Position numbers and translations under genes: made by a program. A stretch of DNA of 64,000 nt from JAZQQB01 sp045628865 (lineage in GTDB: Bacteria; Bacillota; Clostridia; Lachnospirales; Lachnospiraceae). Below are positions 59,458-64,000 of this stretch, piece by piece. The stretch is taken from the NCBI GenBank assembly GCA_045628865.1, contig JAZQQB010000051.1, positions 100,957-164,956 on the forward strand, written 5' to 3'. Each line of letters begins with the position of its first letter. The first letter of the stretch is position 1. Under the pieces are notes generated by a model that saw nothing but the letters and a program-made list of their open reading frames with translations, searched no databases and had not been told where the DNA came from.

Positions 59458-60054
59458 CTACTCATCCAAAACAATATTCAAAAATGACCTCTTACATTTA
59501 ACCGAATATTTTAATTCATAGCTTCCAACCCCTGCAGATATAGCCTTATATATTTCATCAATTTCCTGTAAAATGCTTTCTTCTGTCATATACCAGCCTA
59601 ACCATGTATTTAGTACACCCCCAAAAAACGAACTTTTTTCATCATACTGTCCGATCAATGCATACTTTGGAGAATTTTTCCCACCAAACAGAAACTTCGG
59701 ACTTCTCATTACCTTTGTACACTCTGTGATCACCCCTTCAAATGGCGACTTGATCATAATACGACCTGGATTTGCACAAAAATTGATACCGTTGTTAACA
59801 CTGCTATTATTCGTAGTATTATTATCACTTTTCTCCAGGATACCCATATCCTTGGAATTCATCAAAGTATCCAATGATTCATTTAACTCTTTTGCGATGA
59901 TCAAAAGTTTTTCAACCTCTGGATATCCATCCCCCGACTCCCATTTGGATACTGCCTGTCTGCTTACATCTAATAATGCAGCTAATTCCTCCTGTGATAA
60001 ATTTTTTGCTCTTCGTAATGTTCTTAAATTATCAGAAAAACTCACAATAACCTC
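59458..60054 (-). CDS. XRE-family transcriptional regulator
   Basis: A protein of 194-198 residues. The N-terminal helix-turn-helix is textbook: LRRAKNLSQEELAALLDVSRQAVSKWESG. The C-terminal 110 residues are a beta-rich region (SPFEGVITECTKVMRSPKF) that I do not know; it may bind a ligand or membrane-protein partner. Either ATG 60054 (GGGAG before) or GTG 60042 (GGAGG five bases before) could start it; the GTG has the better signal. It converges on the small membrane protein gene. Confidence 0.85.
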   Translation of the reverse strand, partial: EVIVSFSDNLRTLRRAKNLSQEELAALLDVSRQAVSKWESGDGYPEVEKLLIIAKELNESLDTLMNSKDMGILEKSDNNTTNNSSVNNGINFCANPGRIMIKSPFEGVITECTKVMRSPKFLFGGKNSPKYALIGQYDEKSSFFGGVLNTWLGWYMTEESILQEIDEIYKAISAGVGSYELKYSVKCKRSFLNIVLDE

Positions 60055-60314
60055 CATCTTGCTCCCTAAAATCCGAAGCGATTTATTTATTTGACACAAT
60101 CTATCTTACAAAAAACCGTCACGCAATCTACCAACCTGAATTTGCAAATTGTCAACTTCAAATTGCCATTGCCATTTTTGCCCAAAAGCCCCAAAATTGA
60201 AAGGATTATAGTGAAGTACATCTGAATATAATCAGCTTTCTTCTTGATCTTTTTTACAAAGTTACAAAATCCATATTCTAATAACGTCTGCAAACGTTTC
60301 TATCTGTTAAAAAC

Positions 60315-62018
60315 CTATGCATAAACGATATCACTCACATCATCCTGCATCTTTTTCACGTCTAACTTCCCGCAAAGAGAAACCGGCAAACCATCTGTGT
60401 AAAACTTGTAAAAACGTGGCTGGCATTCCTCGTCTAAATGTTTTTTACAATGACTGGATATTTTTTTTGCCATATCAGAGATTGCCGTCTCATCAACGGA
60501 TACATGGCAGACATGGGTCTTTTGACCATTTACGTTGGACACAACGGCTTTACACATTTTGACCTGCTCCATATCAAGAATGGTTCTTTCGATATCAAAA
60601 AGATAGATCTTTTTTCCCTGATCATTTACATAGGAATCGCTTAAACGTCCACTTACAAATAGGCAGCCGTCTTCCGTTACATAGCCCATATCACCTGTAT
60701 TGCTCCATACATTATCGTCTTTATCTTTTGTAAGATACTTTGCAGTTGCTTCCGGTTTCTTGTAATAGCCAAGCATATGACTTGGTGTCAATACACGTAT
60801 CTCGCCACGTTCCCCGTAAGACAGCTCCTTTCCAGTTTCTAAATCAAAGGCAGCAACTGTCACATGGGGCGTTGGGATACCGGCACTTCCCAAAACATTG
60901 TGATAAATCGAAGAAGCCGTTACCGTTCCGCCACATTCACTCATGCCATAACCTTTGTGCATTTTTTGTTTTGCGCCATTATCGGCTAACCATTTGCTAT
61001 ATCGTTCTTCTTTAGACGCTGTAATGTATTCCCCTCCTGCAACCACATATTTAAAATGCCGATATGCGCTGCAGTAATACCGGTTGTTCACCAGATATTC
61101 GTAAAAGCTCACTGCTGATATGATAAAATTTGGTTTAAACCGTTTGATGTGCTGATAAAAAACTTCAAAATCATAAAGCGGTTCCAAAATAACGCTGATC
61201 CCATGTCTTAATGGCACAAGGATCGAGGCACAGATCCCGGTGGAAAACCAGATTGGAACAAGTGCCATATATTTATCCTGTCTTTCCCATTCAAAACCAA
61301 TCTGTCCACCCTCACAAATGGTGGAATTGATGCTGTCATTGGTAAGCAAAATCCCTTTTAAAGCCCCTGTTGTTCCAGATGAATAGACCGTCAAGGCTGG
61401 TGTATCGGCTTCATACAAAGCTTCCTCGTATACACAGTCCTTCCCAAGATTGATAAACTCATTCCAGGCAGTCGTATTTGGGATCGATGTGACTTTTTTT
61501 ATTTTTTTTACCAAAAATCCCAAGGAATTAAGCGAAGAACAGCTGATCAGTGTTTCTACACAGGTACTTAAAACAGCCTCCTTAATTTGCCCGTAAACCT
61601 CATTGGCAACCACCAAGATCTTAGCATTCGTTTCGTCGATCCGATCATGCATGTCCTTTTTTGAAAACAAAGGATTCAGCAAATTTGCACTGGCTCCCAG
61701 TTTATTTAGTGCCAAGATCGCATAAATAGTCTCAGGCATTGCAGGCATACAGATCGCTACACTATCGGATTTTTTCACTCCCAACGCTGTAAATGCTTTT
61801 GCCGCCTGATCAACCTGGTAAAAAAGCTGCTCATAGCTAATCTTTTTCCCAAAATAAAAAAGCGCCACCTCTTTTAAATGATCTTTATTGTTTTGATAAA
61901 TATTTTGAAACAGCGTACCTAAAAAAGGACGCATTTCAATTGCCTCTTTCCCATAATATCGAAGCCATGGCTTATCCTGTGACGGATACCCCGTCTGTTC
62001 GTTTAAACTAACCCCCAT
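60315..62018 (-). CDS. AMP-forming acyl-CoA synthetase / ligase (ANL superfamily)
   Basis: A 567-residue adenylate-forming enzyme. It shows the P-loop YSSGTTGALKG, GYGMSECGG, NTGDMGYVTEDG and the C-terminal catalytic Lys551 in CGKLDVKK. It activates a carboxylic acid to the acyl-adenylate. The binding pocket does not reveal the acid; a CoA thioester is the usual product. GGGAG stands before the ATG. It lies 23 bases after a cytosolic polysaccharide-deacetylase-like gene, an unusual partner. The C-terminal region is slightly divergent but complete. Confidence 0.88.
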   Translation of the reverse strand: MGVSLNEQTGYPSQDKPWLRYYGKEAIEMRPFLGTLFQNIYQNNKDHLKEVALFYFGKKISYEQLFYQVDQAAKAFTALGVKKSDSVAICMPAMPETIYAILALNKLGASANLLNPLFSKKDMHDRIDETNAKILVVANEVYGQIKEAVLSTCVETLISCSSLNSLGFLVKKIKKVTSIPNTTAWNEFINLGKDCVYEEALYEADTPALTVYSSGTTGALKGILLTNDSINSTICEGGQIGFEWERQDKYMALVPIWFSTGICASILVPLRHGISVILEPLYDFEVFYQHIKRFKPNFIISAVSFYEYLVNNRYYCSAYRHFKYVVAGGEYITASKEERYSKWLADNGAKQKMHKGYGMSECGGTVTASSIYHNVLGSAGIPTPHVTVAAFDLETGKELSYGERGEIRVLTPSHMLGYYKKPEATAKYLTKDKDDNVWSNTGDMGYVTEDGCLFVSGRLSDSYVNDQGKKIYLFDIERTILDMEQVKMCKAVVSNVNGQKTHVCHVSVDETAISDMAKKISSHCKKHLDEECQPRFYKFYTDGLPVSLCGKLDVKKMQDDVSDIVYA

Positions 62019-62041
62019 TATACTCTCCCGAAAATGTTTTT

Positions 62042-62755
62042 TTATTCATTGATAAAAGCTGGATTTACAAAAGTTACCCCTCTTTTGATCACCTCATCAA
62101 CAAAAATTTTATAGTACTCAGGCACCAATTCCTCTGTTTCATCATGTGCATGAAGCAAAAATAACTGCTGTGACTCTGGTTCTACTGCACCATTTTCGAT
62201 CATTGTAAACACAGCATCGATACGAGCCATAATATCTTCTTTTGTAACCTCAGAATCTTTACGGATCTTATATTCTTCAAAATCAAAAGTCCAATATGTA
62301 TCAATATCCTGATCTAAGCCATTCTCTTTCCAGCCATACACCGTGATCCCACGATCATCTAATTTGCTAAAACCATGTTCTTTGAAATACTTCTGATAGC
62401 TTTCCTTGTTTTCTCCACCCTTGTCGCCATATGGAAAACGAAATGGACGATACACACGTTTCACACCAGCATCCTGATAAAGCTTATCTAGGATTGCTTC
62501 ACATTTTTCAATTTCTGCAATTCCCTCTTCCAAAGAAAGTTCTGAAAAATGTGGGTGGGAATAACTGTGATTTCCAATGATCATTCCTTTTTTTAATGCA
62601 TATAAGGCTGCCTCATAATTGGCTTCAACCCTTTCTCCCCAGGCAAATAAAACTGCCTGAACCCCAATTTGTGCTAAATAATCGATGATTGCTTTTGTGT
62701 TATCCGAAGTAATATCATCGATGGTTAAATACGTTTTTACCATTTTATTTGACAT
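62042..62755 (-). CDS. Polysaccharide deacetylase (NodB)-like protein, cytoplasmic
   Basis: A 237-residue NodB-fold protein. Motif 1 is LTIDDI (Asp13, Asp14) and motif 2 is HSYSH (His63, His67), the metal site of carbohydrate esterase 4. Motif 3 is RPFRFPYGDKGG, and a late His is in LLHAHDE. There is no signal peptide or membrane helix, although most CE4 enzymes act outside the cell. Its product might be a small deacetylated metabolite rather than a wall polymer. AGGAGG is 13 bases before the ATG. Confidence 0.82.
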   Translation of the reverse strand: MSNKMVKTYLTIDDITSDNTKAIIDYLAQIGVQAVLFAWGERVEANYEAALYALKKGMIIGNHSYSHPHFSELSLEEGIAEIEKCEAILDKLYQDAGVKRVYRPFRFPYGDKGGENKESYQKYFKEHGFSKLDDRGITVYGWKENGLDQDIDTYWTFDFEEYKIRKDSEVTKEDIMARIDAVFTMIENGAVEPESQQLFLLHAHDETEELVPEYYKIFVDEVIKRGVTFVNPAFINE

Positions 62756-62825
62756 ATTAATTTGTTATCCTCCTCATTTTTAAACTACTATCATTCTATC
62801 AAATCAAATGTTTTTTCAAAAGCCT

Positions 62826-63287
62826 TTAGTATCCCAAAAATTCCAAAAAGCCTTCCAAACTTTGTGTGATATCACGATAAGTAGTATCAAAATCCCCAGT
62901 ATACCAAGGGTCCGCTACATCAGCGCTACTTCCGGCAAAGGATAGCATTTTGTAAATCTTGCCCTCTGCATCCTGCCCTGCGATCCTTTGCATATTGCGG
63001 ATATTCGCAGTGTCCATGCCGATCAGATAATCATAATGATCATAATCCGCCTTGGTCATTTGTCTTGCACGATGCGGGATCACTGGAATCCCCTCCTGAC
63101 GCAGTTTACCAACAGTCCCATAATGCGGACTGTTGCCAATTTCTTCCCGACTAGTGGCTGCTGAATCAATCTCAAAGCAGTCAACTAATCCCTTGTTTTT
63201 TACCATGTACGTAAATACAGATTCTGCCATGGTTGACCGGCAAATATTGCCGTGGCAGATGAATAGTACCTTAATTTTTCCCGTCAT
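62826..63287 (-). CDS. Low-molecular-weight protein tyrosine phosphatase
   Basis: A 153-residue phosphatase with the CX5R loop at the N-terminus (ICHGNICRSTMAE, Cys11 and Arg17) and the general acid in the C-terminal VADPWYTGDF. These enzymes usually oppose tyrosine kinases in polysaccharide or stress control. It is the first of three genes in the same direction (with the deacetylase and ligase). AGAGG precedes the ATG. Confidence 0.94.
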   Translation of the reverse strand: MTGKIKVLFICHGNICRSTMAESVFTYMVKNKGLVDCFEIDSAATSREEIGNSPHYGTVGKLRQEGIPVIPHRARQMTKADYDHYDYLIGMDTANIRNMQRIAGQDAEGKIYKMLSFAGSSADVADPWYTGDFDTTYRDITQSLEGFLEFLGY

Positions 63288-63432
63288 TACTTGATAAATC
63301 CTCTCAAAGCTTGATAAAATAACACATTTGTAACACAGATAATTTATCTTTCAAATAATACTATCTTCCTATAAAATCTCATAAAATCCTATGTTTTTCT
63401 GGGTGAATGTATTATATTTGTGTTACGTTTTG
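63288..63432. other. Region between phosphatase gene and integrase; candidate attachment region
   Basis: AT-rich, no gene. GTAACACA (63330-63337) and TGTGTTAC (63419-63426) are inverted to each other, and ATAAAATC occurs twice near 63370-63390. Such repeats near an integrase gene can be arm- or core-type sites. No tRNA end is present. Confidence 0.35.
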
Positions 63433-64000
63433 CTATATAATTTTTTTGAATTTCAGCTCGTTCTTCGCTTCTTTTAATCTGGCAAGTTCTACCCTGGCAT
63501 CATCTAATCCCAAATGCGTATACACGTTCATGGTAACTGCAATATCAGAGTGTCCCATAAGATATTGTAATGTCTTAGGATTAATTCCTTCCCTCGCCAT
63601 ATTGCTACAGAAGGTATGCCTACACACGTGTGGTGTGATAGGTGGTAGTTGGAGTGCATGTTCACGATTGTACTTCTCTCTGGCATGCTGCATGTACTTC
63701 TCCCAATGAAGTGCCGCCATAGGCTTTCCTTCCTTATCAAAGAAAAGAAATCCGCCATAACCATCAATGATAGGCTCACGCTTAGGCTTATTACGATTCG
63801 CTACAATTCTCTGGCACAATTCCTTGATTTCCTCTGTCATAGGAATCTTACGAGTGCCACTGGTGGTCTTGGTAGACTCAATGTAATACTTCATATTTCG
63901 GGAGCGCTGAAGCTGATGATCCACATTGATTACTTCCTCATCAAAATCCAAGTCCTTAACCGTAAGTCCACAGAATTCGCTGATACGAAGCCCTGTCTTA
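63433..64000 (-). CDS. Tyrosine recombinase (phage/ICE-type integrase), C-terminal part
   Basis: About 189 residues of catalytic domain; the gene continues beyond the right edge. The catalytic residues are readable: Arg in TGLRISEFCGLTV, Lys in KTTSGTRKIPM, HxxR in HVCRHTFCSNMA, and Tyr in GHSDIAVTMNVYTH. This is a typical Tn916- or prophage-type integrase. Transcription toward the phosphatase gene implies that the element lies to the right and the attachment site near 63.3-63.43 kb. The stop is normal, so it looks functional. Confidence 0.93.
   Translation of the reverse strand, partial: KTGLRISEFCGLTVKDLDFDEEVINVDHQLQRSRNMKYYIESTKTTSGTRKIPMTEEIKELCQRIVANRNKPKREPIIDGYGGFLFFDKEGKPMAALHWEKYMQHAREKYNREHALQLPPITPHVCRHTFCSNMAREGINPKTLQYLMGHSDIAVTMNVYTHLGLDDARVELARLKEAKNELKFKKII

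Overview
The window looks like a chromosomal segment of a gut-type anaerobic Clostridia bacterium, most likely Lachnospiraceae. The grounds are a moderately AT-rich genome with Firmicutes-style AGGAGG ribosome binding sites, the mutS-mutL-miaA-ynbB and yqfC-yqfD-phoH-ybeY gene orders, a secreted multi-modular GH10 xylanase, an EFR1-type flavodoxin/ferredoxin protein and a staygreen-family protein. The genus cannot be fixed from sequence reading alone. Nearly everything is on the minus strand. The only plus-strand genes I accept are a two-gene glycosyltransferase cassette (33.9-36.5 kb) and one small membrane protein (59.15 kb).

Layout from left to right. 0-4.3 kb: cell-shape operon mreB-mreC-mreD-PBP2, with PBP2 cut by the window edge. 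4.5-11.7 kb: mutS-mutL-miaA-ynbB, with a clear sigma-A promoter and an upstream terminator. 12-14.2 kb: an aldo/keto reductase and iron-type alcohol dehydrogenase operon. 14.2-15.7 kb: an ECF-type substrate-binding membrane protein with two small membrane proteins. 16-18.6 kb: a secreted GH10 xylanase with three ricin-type lectin domains. 18.9-22 kb: a SulP anion transporter and miaB. 22.4-23.6 kb: a cytoplasmic GH27 alpha-galactosidase. 24.2-25.5 kb: a stack of decayed genes (a lipoprotein and an Rpn/PD-(D/E)XK transposase remnant). 25.8-27.4 kb: a radical SAM/SPASM enzyme next to a small lipoprotein with four Tyr-Gly motifs, the best candidate here for a little-described system. 27.5-33.4 kb: proA, aspartate kinase, sfsA, 5-formyl-THF cyclo-ligase, a YnzC homologue and an FAD-dependent dehydrogenase.

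36.5-46 kb: a BaiN/YhiN-type flavoprotein, a membrane-anchored protein, a MurJ/SpoVB-like flippase, then ybeY, an HD-like membrane protein that has lost its HD residues, phoH, yqfD and yqfC, and pyrimidine-nucleoside phosphorylase. The yqfC/yqfD pair implies sporulation ancestry. 46-57.7 kb is accessory. It holds GNAT enzymes, a frameshifted MerR/TipA regulator, a P-loop kinase, an APH-fold kinase, an enlarged EFR1 protein, a glycosyltransferase, a gene broken by an amber codon, psuG, fused gene remnants, a staygreen protein and a lipoprotein. 57.9-59 kb has a 53-bp tandem repeat and a broken IS200/IS605 TnpA. 59-63.3 kb has a small membrane protein behind an activator-type promoter, an XRE regulator, and LMW-PTP, polysaccharide deacetylase and AMP-ligase genes in a row. 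The window ends inside a tyrosine recombinase, probably the edge of an integrated element lying to the right.

Housekeeping blocks (shape, mismatch repair, tRNA modification, amino acid synthesis) alternate with accessory islands rich in broken genes. At least six loci show frameshifts, nonsense codons or truncations that can be read directly. No rRNA, tRNA, CRISPR array or riboswitch was recognised. All family assignments come from motif reading without database searches.
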